A stretch of DNA of 64,000 nt from Methanoperedens sp049303315 (GTDB taxonomy: Archaea; Halobacteriota; Methanosarcinia; Methanosarcinales; Methanoperedenaceae). Location: NCBI GenBank assembly GCA_049303315.1, contig JBAQMZ010000029.1, positions 1 to 64,000 of the forward strand, read 5' to 3'. The position numbers and the translations under genes were made by a program. Below, piece by piece: positions 1 to 6,531 of this stretch (the stretch's first letter is position 1; each line of letters starts with the position of its first letter). A model generated the notes under the pieces. That model was given only the letters and a program-made list of their open reading frames with translations. It did not search any database and had not been told where the DNA came from.

Positions 1-150
1 AAAACTTTCACTCGCTCATACTCTTCTCTAAATGCAAAATCTATGAATGATGCCATACAAACTAAATATAGTTATTATGTATTAAATATTTCGATTCTAT
101 CTGGTTTTTCGAAATTCTCTATAATATACGATCAAGACGGACGCTGCCCG

Positions 151-167
151 CCCGCCCTTCGGGCGGG
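151..167. repeat. GC-rich perfect hairpin in AT-rich flank
   Basis: Two 7-bp arms, CCCGCCC and GGGCGGG, are separated by a TTC loop, inside a C/G-only island (about 146-172) surrounded by AT-rich DNA. It lies downstream of the small minus-strand ORFs that follow the Rep gene, so it could be their terminator or mark the end of the inserted element. I see no credible gene in 1-302. A plus-strand reading frame covers 43-348 but has no family signature and low-complexity composition. Confidence 0.5.
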
Positions 168-302
168 GCGGGGAAATTGCCCCATGATATTAACAAGGAA
201 ATCGACCACGAGGACACCAAGAAGCCACCACCAATACCAACAATCGCCCTTAGATAATGTCTCACATCGCATCCTTGAGGCCACTGAAAGGATTAGAACA
301 GG

Positions 303-431
303 TCATTGCATTGAACGGTTTAGCATATTGAAACTTTCCTTTGTATAGAAATGTTTAACAATAATGTGAACTGTAAAAGCCTTTTTTAAGCCCGCACGAT
401 GGCATTTAATTTCTAAAATAACTACTTTCAT
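303..431 (-). CDS. Tiny ORF coupled to the 55-aa ORF (hypothetical)
   Basis: This 42-residue frame starts in a TAATG junction, so its ATG overlaps the stop codon of the preceding 55-aa ORF. That is the arrangement expected for translational coupling. The product is basic and has one Cys and several His. I recognise no family. It is the third and last gene in the minus-strand order Rep, 55-aa ORF, 42-aa ORF, and probably belongs to the same small mobile element. It could equally be a chance frame in a decaying element. Confidence 0.3.
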   Translation of the reverse strand: MKVVILEIKCHRAGLKKAFTVHIIVKHFYTKESFNMLNRSMQ

Positions 432-598
432 TAGTACCTCATCTTCTGTTTTTTTGTCCAATTAATCTCCTCAACACCCGAAGCGGTTGCACATGAAAAA
501 CGTTCAAAACAATCAAGACACAGAGAGGAATCACTATCATAAGACCCAAAATCACGACAGTTCATCAGCCTAGTTTGCTCATAAAATATTTTTCCCAT
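431..598 (-). CDS. Small cysteine-rich protein downstream of Rep
   Basis: A 55-residue frame with a G-rich stretch (GGGGGG) about 6 bases before its ATG. It has Cys at residues 14, 27, 30 and 36; the CLDC pair plus the flanking Cys could bind zinc. Small zinc-knuckle proteins are common accessory genes next to replication initiators in archaeal plasmids and viruses, but this is inference from position. It is about 50 bases downstream of the Rep gene on the same strand and its stop overlaps the next tiny ORF. Confidence 0.4.
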   Translation of the reverse strand: MGKIFYEQTRLMNCRDFGSYDSDSSLCLDCFERFSCATASGVEEINWTKKQKMRY

Positions 599-645
599 GT
601 TTACCCCCCTTCAATTTCAAATTTTTTTTAAAATCTTTCATAATT

Positions 646-1494
646 TCATACCTCAAAAGGCTTATAATCAGAATCTAAACGCTTTATTCGCATTAACTCA
701 AATCGCATAACCCGCGCCAAATCAGCATCAATAGCACGTTGAGTCTTCAAATCATCAGAAGAACCACTAACATATTGCCAACCAGTAGAACCAACACCAG
801 AAAATTCAGGAACTTTTAAACAATTCCTTGAAAATTGATATCTATTCTCATTTTTAAGATATTTATAAGATTCAAACGCTTTATCCATATATTTACACAT
901 ATAACCCGCTGGATTACGCAAATTTACTTTTTGAAGATCAACAATATAAGAATCCCCATTCGCTCTTAACCAAATGTCAGACATTTCAGACTCGGAAGGG
1001 ATATTATCACCATTAAAAGAAAGCAATTCATGCAAATGAGCAACACCACCAACAGAAAGACGAGTCACACCTTTCCAATCAGTATAAGGATGTGATGGAG
1101 GCGTATATTCTTTAGTCCAGAAAGTTTTATCAACATCAAAAGTACGCTTTAAAACAGTCATAAAATGATTCTGATGTTTTGTAATATCAGCAGGATGCAA
1201 ATGGTCAGTTAAAGTTAAGAAATAATCATCTTGATATTGACCAAAATTAAGAGCCACCCTATCAAGAAGACCCATTTTAATTTTAAAGGCACAAACAGGG
1301 CAGTCCCACGATTTACAAGCAATAGGGGCAAGCTCACGAGTCCAATGATTTTCAACCATTCCAACAGGCTTAGGGCACTTCAAATGAAACCGATTTGAAA
1401 TTGAAGATTCTGTACCAATCAGATTACTTTTAGAAACAGGAAAACGCTCAACAAAATCATAAAAAGAATCCATATCCGAAAATAACTCACTCAA
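646..1494 (-). CDS. rep: Rolling-circle replication initiator (HUH endonuclease)
   Basis: A 282-residue protein with the three motifs of HUH Rep endonucleases in the right order. Motif I is FLTLT at residues 92-96. Motif II is HLH at 153-155, the metal-binding HUH pair, preceded by GGVA. Motif III is YMCKYMDK at about 198-205, where Y198 or Y202 would be the nicking tyrosine. A Cys cluster at 40, 60, 65 and 68 (CKSWDCPVC) suggests a zinc finger upstream of the catalytic core, as in several plasmid and ssDNA-virus initiators. The expected role is to nick the double-strand origin and stay covalently attached to the 5' end. No capsid or transposase gene is nearby, so this looks like an integrated plasmid or virus remnant. 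An alternative is an HUH transposase, but the length and motif spacing fit Rep better. Confidence 0.72.
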   Translation of the reverse strand: MSELFSDMDSFYDFVERFPVSKSNLIGTESSISNRFHLKCPKPVGMVENHWTRELAPIACKSWDCPVCAFKIKMGLLDRVALNFGQYQDDYFLTLTDHLHPADITKHQNHFMTVLKRTFDVDKTFWTKEYTPPSHPYTDWKGVTRLSVGGVAHLHELLSFNGDNIPSESEMSDIWLRANGDSYIVDLQKVNLRNPAGYMCKYMDKAFESYKYLKNENRYQFSRNCLKVPEFSGVGSTGWQYVSGSSDDLKTQRAIDADLARVMRFELMRIKRLDSDYKPFEV

Positions 1495-1526
1495 AAGAAC
1501 ACCACCGAAAAAAAGGATAAAAAAAA

Positions 1527-1587
1527 TTCGGATATCCTAAAAAAAACAGATTGTTTGGAGCTGTAATGATATTTAGAGATATCCGAA
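1527..1587. repeat. Inverted repeat TTCGGATATC / GATATCCGAA
   Basis: Perfect 10-bp arms lie at 1527-1536 and 1578-1587. The first arm contains the palindrome GGATATCC. A further ATATCCGAA copy lies inside the start of the Rep gene near 1471-1479. Three copies of one 9-mer within about 120 bp just upstream of a Rep gene look like Rep-binding repeats or an operator. Confidence 0.5.
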
Positions 1588-1663
1588 GCAATTACTAAAA
1601 ACCCTACAACCCTTAAATAACCTTTTGTCAAGATTCTTTATACATTCAGTACAGCTCCAAACA
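1552..1663. repeat. 14-bp perfect inverted repeat, candidate origin
   Basis: TGTTTGGAGCTGTA at 1552-1565 is matched perfectly by its reverse complement at 1650-1663, 84 bases apart, in a very AT-rich non-coding region just upstream of the Rep gene. It encloses one arm of the TTCGGATATC repeat. Position and symmetry suggest the replication origin or nicking site of the element. A terminal inverted repeat of a lost insertion is the alternative. Confidence 0.45.
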
Positions 1664-1761
1664 TCACTAAAAAAACACAGAACAGTAATAAAACCTTGTG
1701 AAATTAAAACCTATATTTAAGTATTTAGATGTATTAAAGGATAACTAAAATTAAATTATTT

Positions 1762-2013
1762 ATGGTCAATATAACGATTTACTCCAAAAAAAACTGCCAC
1801 CTGTGCGATATCGCAAAGGTAACGCTTCTAAAAATCCGGAAAGAATTTCCATTCTCGTTAATAGAAGTGGACATTGAAAAAGACAAAGAGATATTTGAAA
1901 AATACAAGTATCTGATACCCGTAATCGAAATAGACGGTGAAAAAACCTTCACTTACAAAGTAAACGAGGCTGAATTCAAAAAGATTCTCAAACTCAAATC
2001 TCAACCTCAATAA
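1762..2013 (+). CDS. Glutaredoxin-like thiol-disulfide protein
   Basis: An 83-residue thioredoxin-fold protein with a CHLC redox pair at Cys12 and Cys15 right after the first beta strand (ITIYSKKN). A cis-Pro region follows near residue 52 (LIPVIEIDG). This is the pattern of the small glutaredoxin-like (DUF836) family, which act as disulfide reductases. It is a single gene on the plus strand, convergent with the cytochrome cluster, and its last 20 bases overlap the end of the 60-residue membrane-protein gene. Its electron donor is unknown; it could service cytochrome maturation, but that rests on position alone. Confidence 0.75.
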   Translation: MVNITIYSKKNCHLCDIAKVTLLKIRKEFPFSLIEVDIEKDKEIFEKYKYLIPVIEIDGEKTFTYKVNEAEFKKILKLKSQPQ

Positions 2014-2176
2014 ACACGGGCACGATACTTATTATCCCGCCTATGCCAAAAAGGGCAAGGGCAAAATAATAATTGCCCTTTGATGCGTTATCTATACTGA
2101 ACGCCAGCATCACCAGTCCTATTATCTTCGATAATGCATCTATCCTTTGATATCTTGATTTCGACACTTTCATCAA
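1994..2176 (-). CDS. Small two-helix membrane protein of the cyt b/Rieske cluster
   Basis: A 60-residue protein with two predicted transmembrane segments (about residues 15-31 and 36-57). It has no cysteine and no recognised domain. Its ATG overlaps the stop codon of the subunit-IV-like gene (ATGA), so it is probably translated together with the complex. Small single- or double-helix subunits are normal in b6f and bc1 complexes, so an accessory subunit is a reasonable inference. Confidence 0.6.
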   Translation of the reverse strand: MMKVSKSRYQRIDALSKIIGLVMLAFSIDNASKGNYYFALALFGIGGIISIVPVFIEVEI

Positions 2177-2634
2177 TGGTAAACGATGCTGTAGTATGTG
2201 AAATACAGTATGCCAATGAGGGCAATAACCCCGAGGGCGACCGCTACCTTTCTCTTCCTGATGTCTGTGGACGGGTTCCTGTCAATGAAAGGCACAAGTA
2301 TCAATAGACCATACCACAGGACCATCGGCACTGTCACGCCTATAATCTTCGCAGGTATAGGTCCGATGTTCCATGTCCAGAATTTCAGGAAGCCGAAGAC
2401 ATAAAGGAAATACCATTCCGGATATATCGGTGTTGGCGTGTCAAACGGGTCAGCCGGCTTGAGCAAACCTGCAGGGTATATCGAAGCCAGTAATATCAGC
2501 CCGCCGGCAATAAGACACATCACCACTACTTCCCTGAGCAGGAAATGCGGGAAAAACGGAAGTCCGCGCACACGTACAGGCTCTGGCATTTGCTCCTCCT
2601 CGACTTCATGTTTTTCAACTTCTATTAATGCCAT
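2173..2634 (-). CDS. Cytochrome b C-terminal subunit (subunit IV / PetD-like)
   Basis: A 153-residue membrane protein matching the C-terminal half of cytochrome b. It has the quinol-oxidation (Qo) site motif PEWY at residues 72-75, followed by FLYVFGFLKFW. There are three hydrophobic helices (about 34-52, 97-118, 129-148). Together with the upstream b6-like gene it makes a split cytochrome b, as in b6f complexes and Gram-positive menaquinol complexes. It would oxidise a membrane quinol, probably menaquinone in this lineage, and pass electrons to the Rieske centre. The gene is 1 base from the cytochrome b gene and overlaps the following small membrane-protein gene. Confidence 0.92.
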   Translation of the reverse strand: MALIEVEKHEVEEEQMPEPVRVRGLPFFPHFLLREVVVMCLIAGGLILLASIYPAGLLKPADPFDTPTPIYPEWYFLYVFGFLKFWTWNIGPIPAKIIGVTVPMVLWYGLLILVPFIDRNPSTDIRKRKVAVALGVIALIGILYFTYYSIVYH

Positions 2635-2635
2635 A

Positions 2636-3298
2636 TTAAAGCCTCCCTGAAATGCCCTGTATCCTGACCATCATGAAATGCAATCCGAGCAGAACTGCAA
2701 TGGCCATCGGAAGGATCAATACATGGATGGCAAAGAAGCGTGTCAGTGTCTCAGCACCTATATCGGTTCCGCCTACAAGTATCAAGGAAATGTATCCGCC
2801 GATAACCGGTATTGAACCTGCAATACCAGTTCCGATTTTTGTTGCCCAGAATGCAAGCTGGTCCCACGGAAGTAAATATCCCGAGAAACCGAAGGCGGTT
2901 GTGATCAATAACAATGATATGCCCACGACCCAGTTCAATTCCCGCGGTTTCTTGTAAGCGCCCATGAAGTAAATCCTTATCATATGAAGCATCACTGCCG
3001 CTATCATGGTGTTTGCGGCCCAGTGGTGTACGCTCCTGATGAGGCTTCCCATCGGGACCACAGTCATAATATGTTCCACACTCTTGTACGCCTCCAGAGG
3101 CGTGGGCTTGTAGTACATTGCCAGGAATATTCCGGTAATAGCCAGAATAATGAAACACAGGAACGCAGTCCCGCCAAGACAATATAATGGATTTGATATT
3201 ACATTTTCCGGCGCAGGATGCTTGACTATGGGGGGCAGTAATTCCCGTAGTTTAAACCTGTCATCAAGCCATTTATAGATTTTATCATTCAGGGTCAT
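2636..3298 (-). CDS. Cytochrome b N-terminal subunit (b6-like)
   Basis: A 220-residue four-helix diheme cytochrome b. The bis-His ligands are visible: the His pair at 91-92 with His105 in helix B, and His192 with His207 in helix D. Cys40 in NPLYCLGG sits exactly where cytochrome b6 carries the cysteine that binds the extra heme ci/cn, so an additional covalent heme at the Qi side is plausible. I use the ATG at 3298 rather than one at 3316. The later start has GGGAG 9 bases upstream and does not overlap the Rieske gene. With the subunit-IV-like and Rieske genes it forms the core of a quinol:cytochrome c oxidoreductase in the cytoplasmic membrane. Confidence 0.93.
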   Translation of the reverse strand: MTLNDKIYKWLDDRFKLRELLPPIVKHPAPENVISNPLYCLGGTAFLCFIILAITGIFLAMYYKPTPLEAYKSVEHIMTVVPMGSLIRSVHHWAANTMIAAVMLHMIRIYFMGAYKKPRELNWVVGISLLLITTAFGFSGYLLPWDQLAFWATKIGTGIAGSIPVIGGYISLILVGGTDIGAETLTRFFAIHVLILPMAIAVLLGLHFMMVRIQGISGRL

Positions 3299-3299
3299 A

Positions 3300-3794
3300 T
3301 TACGCAGCTCCCGCATAGAATGAAATTGACTTTACGTAGTCAGGGTCTTTCCATTTAAGCGCATAGACCGCCCCCTCTTTTACGACAATATCAATCATTG
3401 GTAGAGGAGATGGCGGCGGCCCTGATATGACACTTCCTGTATTCGGGTCAAATTTGCCAAGATGGCAGGGGCAGAATATTATATTATCTTCAGGTTTCCA
3501 GTAGGCGATGCAACCAAGGTGTGTACAAACCGCACCGAACGCCCTGAAACCGCCCGGCATATGTAAAAGAACGGAAGCTTTGCCATTGAACATGAACTTC
3601 TTGGCGCTCCCTGTTGGGACTTCATCCACCGATGCAATTTTAACCTCGGCGGTTTCTCCCTTTTTCGCGGATTCCGGCCACAGGTATTTTAATATAGTAG
3701 CCAGAGCGCCTGATGCAAAAAACAGTGCAACAATCCCGATCAGAAGTTCAGTAAGTTTTCTTCTTGTTATGGTTAGAGTAATCTTATCATCCAT
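3300..3794 (-). CDS. Rieske [2Fe-2S] protein of quinol oxidoreductase
   Basis: A 164-residue protein with an N-terminal anchor (about 14-37, after a twin-arginine TRRKL, so Tat export is likely) and a C-terminal Rieske fold. Cluster-binding boxes are CTHLGC at 90-95 and CPCHLG at 108-113: Cys90, His92, Cys108 and His111 are ligands, and Cys95/Cys110 form the usual disulfide. A GPPPSPLP proline loop follows. It takes one electron from quinol at the Qo site and hands it to a c-type cytochrome. The gene lies between a small membrane-protein gene and cytochrome b, all tightly spaced. Confidence 0.94.
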   Translation of the reverse strand: MDDKITLTITRRKLTELLIGIVALFFASGALATILKYLWPESAKKGETAEVKIASVDEVPTGSAKKFMFNGKASVLLHMPGGFRAFGAVCTHLGCIAYWKPEDNIIFCPCHLGKFDPNTGSVISGPPPSPLPMIDIVVKEGAVYALKWKDPDYVKSISFYAGAA

Positions 3795-3798
3795 ATTC

Positions 3799-4074
3799 TC
3801 ACTCCACCGTTGTAACGTATTCGTCCTGCAGCAATCCTTTTACATACAGGTATATTATAGCAGCCAGGACAAAAAGAAGATATGCCAATAACTTCCCGAT
3901 ATCTTCTATGAATTGTCTTTGAGATGCTAAAGAGGGGTCGCTGAATACAATTTTCCAGATAATCGTACCAGTTATACCAGCTGCAGCAAGCGTCAATATT
4001 GCTATCAGAGTAAATGCAACATTTGACCAGAATCCTTCTTTTTCCGGTCCGTATTCAATATTTTCAATATGCAT
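3799..4074 (-). CDS. Two-helix membrane protein in the cyt b/Rieske cluster
   Basis: A 91-residue protein with two long hydrophobic helices (about 18-42 and 62-82) and a charged N-terminus. It has no heme motif or cysteine. I recognise no family. The gene sits 4 bases upstream of the Rieske gene and 9 bases downstream of the monoheme cytochrome gene, so it is almost certainly in the same transcript. A role as a structural subunit or cytochrome anchor is inference. Confidence 0.65.
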   Translation of the reverse strand: MHIENIEYGPEKEGFWSNVAFTLIAILTLAAAGITGTIIWKIVFSDPSLASQRQFIEDIGKLLAYLLFVLAAIIYLYVKGLLQDEYVTTVE

Positions 4075-4083
4075 ATAATCACC

Positions 4084-4431
4084 TCATAATCGAACAGCGT
4101 AGACCACAATAAGAATAAGTAAAATAGTGGCTAACGCCCACATCCCTACATCCCAGGTATTCATGTGGACACCAATCTCTATCTCTTTTGTGGGTTCAGG
4201 GGTTGGCGTCATTTTAGGCGCTGGAACAAACCCTAATTCCGAATGATTGTGTGTTCCATAATAAACACCCAACTCGTTTAACTGGGGAGGACCATCCCTT
4301 GCATGACAGTAAGGACAATTGCGGCTTTCCTTAGCGGCATATTCCGGTCTTGCTGATGTTATTGAGGGGGTAAATAACAGGAATATTATTGCAAGCAGTA
4401 AAATGATTTGATTTAATAGTTTCATATCCAT
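4084..4431 (-). CDS. Membrane-anchored monoheme c-type cytochrome
   Basis: A 115-residue protein with an N-terminal signal peptide (hydrophobic 5-24, cleavage likely after TSA), one CXXCH heme site (CPYCH, about residues 39-43), a Pro/Thr linker (MTPTPEPT) and a C-terminal transmembrane helix (about 94-113). One heme on a membrane tether next to a Rieske/cytochrome b gene set suggests the role played by cytochrome f or c1: accepting electrons from Rieske and passing them to the multiheme cytochromes encoded next door. A GAGGTG ribosome site precedes the ATG. Confidence 0.82.
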   Translation of the reverse strand: MDMKLLNQIILLLAIIFLLFTPSITSARPEYAAKESRNCPYCHARDGPPQLNELGVYYGTHNHSELGFVPAPKMTPTPEPTKEIEIGVHMNTWDVGMWALATILLILIVVYAVRL

Positions 4432-4447
4432 TCTATGTTCACCTCAT

Positions 4448-5380
4448 TCATCTTCTGCGCAATAACAAGAATATTGCAATAATTCCTATTAATGACATTA
4501 TTGTTCCAAATCCGGGGGTTTTTGGTCTGGATACAGGCATTCCTGCCTCTTCCTGTGCTTTCTTCGCAGCCAGGATACCATCGTCTATTACCTTTTCAAA
4601 GGATGCCAGGTCAAACGCATGCCAGAGTACCGGTAGGCTGTCTCTGATGGATATTGCATTATCAAAATCTCTCTTTGCCGCAGATACGTCTTTCCCGTTC
4701 TGGATCGCCTGTTTTATCGCACTGTCAGCTAATTTTGTCTCGTTCTTCAACTTTTCAGCGTTTTCAAGTGCCGTAATTGCTTTTTCAGGTGCATCCGATG
4801 GAGCGATCCTCATATCTTGATTATGGCATTGGCTGCAAAGGTTAATGAACTCACTTGATTTTAAAATCTTAAATTCATGGGGATTATGGCATGTATCGCA
4901 AGTCGGCGCCTGCTTAAGTGCTTTTAACCTATGATAATGTGCGGAATTCCTGAACTGTGCTAATTCTTTAACATGACACTTTCCGCATGTTTCAGGCACA
5001 TTCCTGTAAAAAACAGAACTATTGGAATCCGAAGAACGTGCCACTCCGATATGCGCTTTTTCTTTCACATCCGTATCCGGGTCACCGCCATGGCAATTGT
5101 TGCATGTAACATTGAACAATGCATGCTTGGATTTTGTCCACTGTTCATAATTACTCTTTGCAATCTTATCAATAGTTGTCGCATGGCATTCAAGAGAACA
5201 GGACACATCCCTTGCCAGATGTTTAATCCTTACTTCATTGAGTTCCTTTTCTTTCTCGCTAAAAGCCGACAATTTTTCATGACAATTCAAACATGAATTA
5301 TCTGCTAATGCGCCGGGTATGACAAGGCTGGCAAAAAAAAGTATAAAACCTGCTAATACAATCGTTTTTTTAGATATCAT
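4448..5380 (-). CDS. Multiheme c-type cytochrome with archaeosortase tail
   Basis: About 310 residues with a signal peptide, five CXXCH sites (CLNCH, CNNCH, CGKCH, CDTCH, CSQCH) and one non-standard CX3CH (CSLECH). A helical region without heme follows, then a C-terminal tail with PGF, a hydrophobic helix and RRR, the layout of a PGF-CTERM archaeosortase signal. The protein would be exported, loaded with hemes and processed to a lipid anchor on the outer face. I prefer the ATG at 5380, which has AGGTGAT just upstream, to the ATG at 5398. It is a tandem paralogue of the upstream gene (5426-6391), same heme order and tail. It probably carries electrons away from the quinol oxidoreductase. Confidence 0.88.
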   Translation of the reverse strand: MISKKTIVLAGFILFFASLVIPGALADNSCLNCHEKLSAFSEKEKELNEVRIKHLARDVSCSLECHATTIDKIAKSNYEQWTKSKHALFNVTCNNCHGGDPDTDVKEKAHIGVARSSDSNSSVFYRNVPETCGKCHVKELAQFRNSAHYHRLKALKQAPTCDTCHNPHEFKILKSSEFINLCSQCHNQDMRIAPSDAPEKAITALENAEKLKNETKLADSAIKQAIQNGKDVSAAKRDFDNAISIRDSLPVLWHAFDLASFEKVIDDGILAAKKAQEEAGMPVSRPKTPGFGTIMSLIGIIAIFLLLRRR

Positions 5381-5425
5381 TACATCACCTTTCTTCATGG
5401 TAATAAATAAAGCTGATTTTAAATC

Positions 5426-6391
5426 TCACCGAGAAACTCTCCTGATGCCTAAGAAATAGACTGCAATAAAAGCTGATATCAAAAGGATTCCGTCAAAGCC
5501 CGGGACCTTTGTAGGCAGGGGTGTCGTCTGGCTCTCTGCGGTTTCCTTTTCCGCTTTCCGGGTATTTTCAATTCCTTTTTGGACCTCTGTTTCAAAGAAA
5601 GTCAAATTAAATCTGTGCCAGACAGATGGAACATGTTTCAGAATCGTTCTTGCAGATTCCAAATCAGATTCAGCCCCGGTTACATCCTTACCTTTTGCTT
5701 TTGCTGTAATAATATTGCTTCTGGCTTTAGAGATTTCAACCTGTAATTCATTTACCGAATTTAATGCCTTTTCTGCATTTTTCGGAACGGCTGGGTTGAT
5801 ACCTGTAATACGATTATGGCAGTTACTGCAGAAATCCTCAATTTCAGAAGCGGTCAGGACACGCACACTGTGTGCCTGGTGGCATGTTATGCATGCCGGG
5901 GCAGGTCCTTCTCCACCCGCTTCCAATTTCTTGAAATGCTGTGAACTCTTGAATTCATCAAGTTCCGATTCATGGCATTTTCCGCATGCTTCAGGAGTAT
6001 TTGCACGCGCTATGCTAATACTTGAAAGACCCTCATGTGCATCTTTCTTTAAAATCGCTGATTTATTACCACCATGGCATTTTTCACATGTTACATCAAA
6101 AAGGGCATGTGTGGATATTGACCACATTGCATAGCTGCTCGCAGTGGATTTATTGAGTTTATCCTCGTGGCATACTATTGAACACGAAATACCGCTTTCA
6201 AGATGCTTGATACGTATATCGACAAATTGCCTCTGCGCTTCTGAACTAAAAAGCAATTTGCGATGGCAATCCGCACAAGAGTTGTTTGGCAGATTTGGCG
6301 CTGCTGCGGTCGCAGGCATCTGAAGTATGGAAATTGCCACAAGTACGAAAACTATTCCTATAATAATTCTTGAACCGTTTTTTAATCGCAT
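5426..6391 (-). CDS. Multiheme c-type cytochrome, tandem paralogue, archaeosortase tail
   Basis: A 321-residue protein, first gene of the minus-strand redox cluster, with AGGAG about 9 bases before its ATG. It has a signal peptide ending near ATAAA, five CXXCH motifs (CADCH, CEKCH, CGKCH, CITCH, CSNCH) and a CX3CH (CSIVCH) at the same place as its downstream paralogue. The C-terminus has VPGFD, a hydrophobic helix and IRR, a PGF-CTERM-type signal. The conserved CX3CH in both copies argues that this site is functional. A gene duplication is clear from order and spacing of motifs. Likely extracytoplasmic electron carrier working with the Rieske/cytochrome b complex. Confidence 0.88.
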   Translation of the reverse strand: MRLKNGSRIIIGIVFVLVAISILQMPATAAAPNLPNNSCADCHRKLLFSSEAQRQFVDIRIKHLESGISCSIVCHEDKLNKSTASSYAMWSISTHALFDVTCEKCHGGNKSAILKKDAHEGLSSISIARANTPEACGKCHESELDEFKSSQHFKKLEAGGEGPAPACITCHQAHSVRVLTASEIEDFCSNCHNRITGINPAVPKNAEKALNSVNELQVEISKARSNIITAKAKGKDVTGAESDLESARTILKHVPSVWHRFNLTFFETEVQKGIENTRKAEKETAESQTTPLPTKVPGFDGILLISAFIAVYFLGIRRVSR

Positions 6392-6531
6392 ATAGGTGCT
6401 CCTATCATCATTATTATTATTACTCCATTATTAATAGTGAAGTATTGATTATACTTGCAATAAACCATAATAAACTTATCCTTTAGGAATTCCAGAATCA
6501 AAAGGAACGATTTGAAACCCGGATAAGAGCA

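Noticed and set aside
43..348. Plus-strand 101-aa open frame at the left edge
   Set aside because: It crosses the GC hairpin, has no ribosome site or family signature, and opposes the coupled small ORF on the minus strand.
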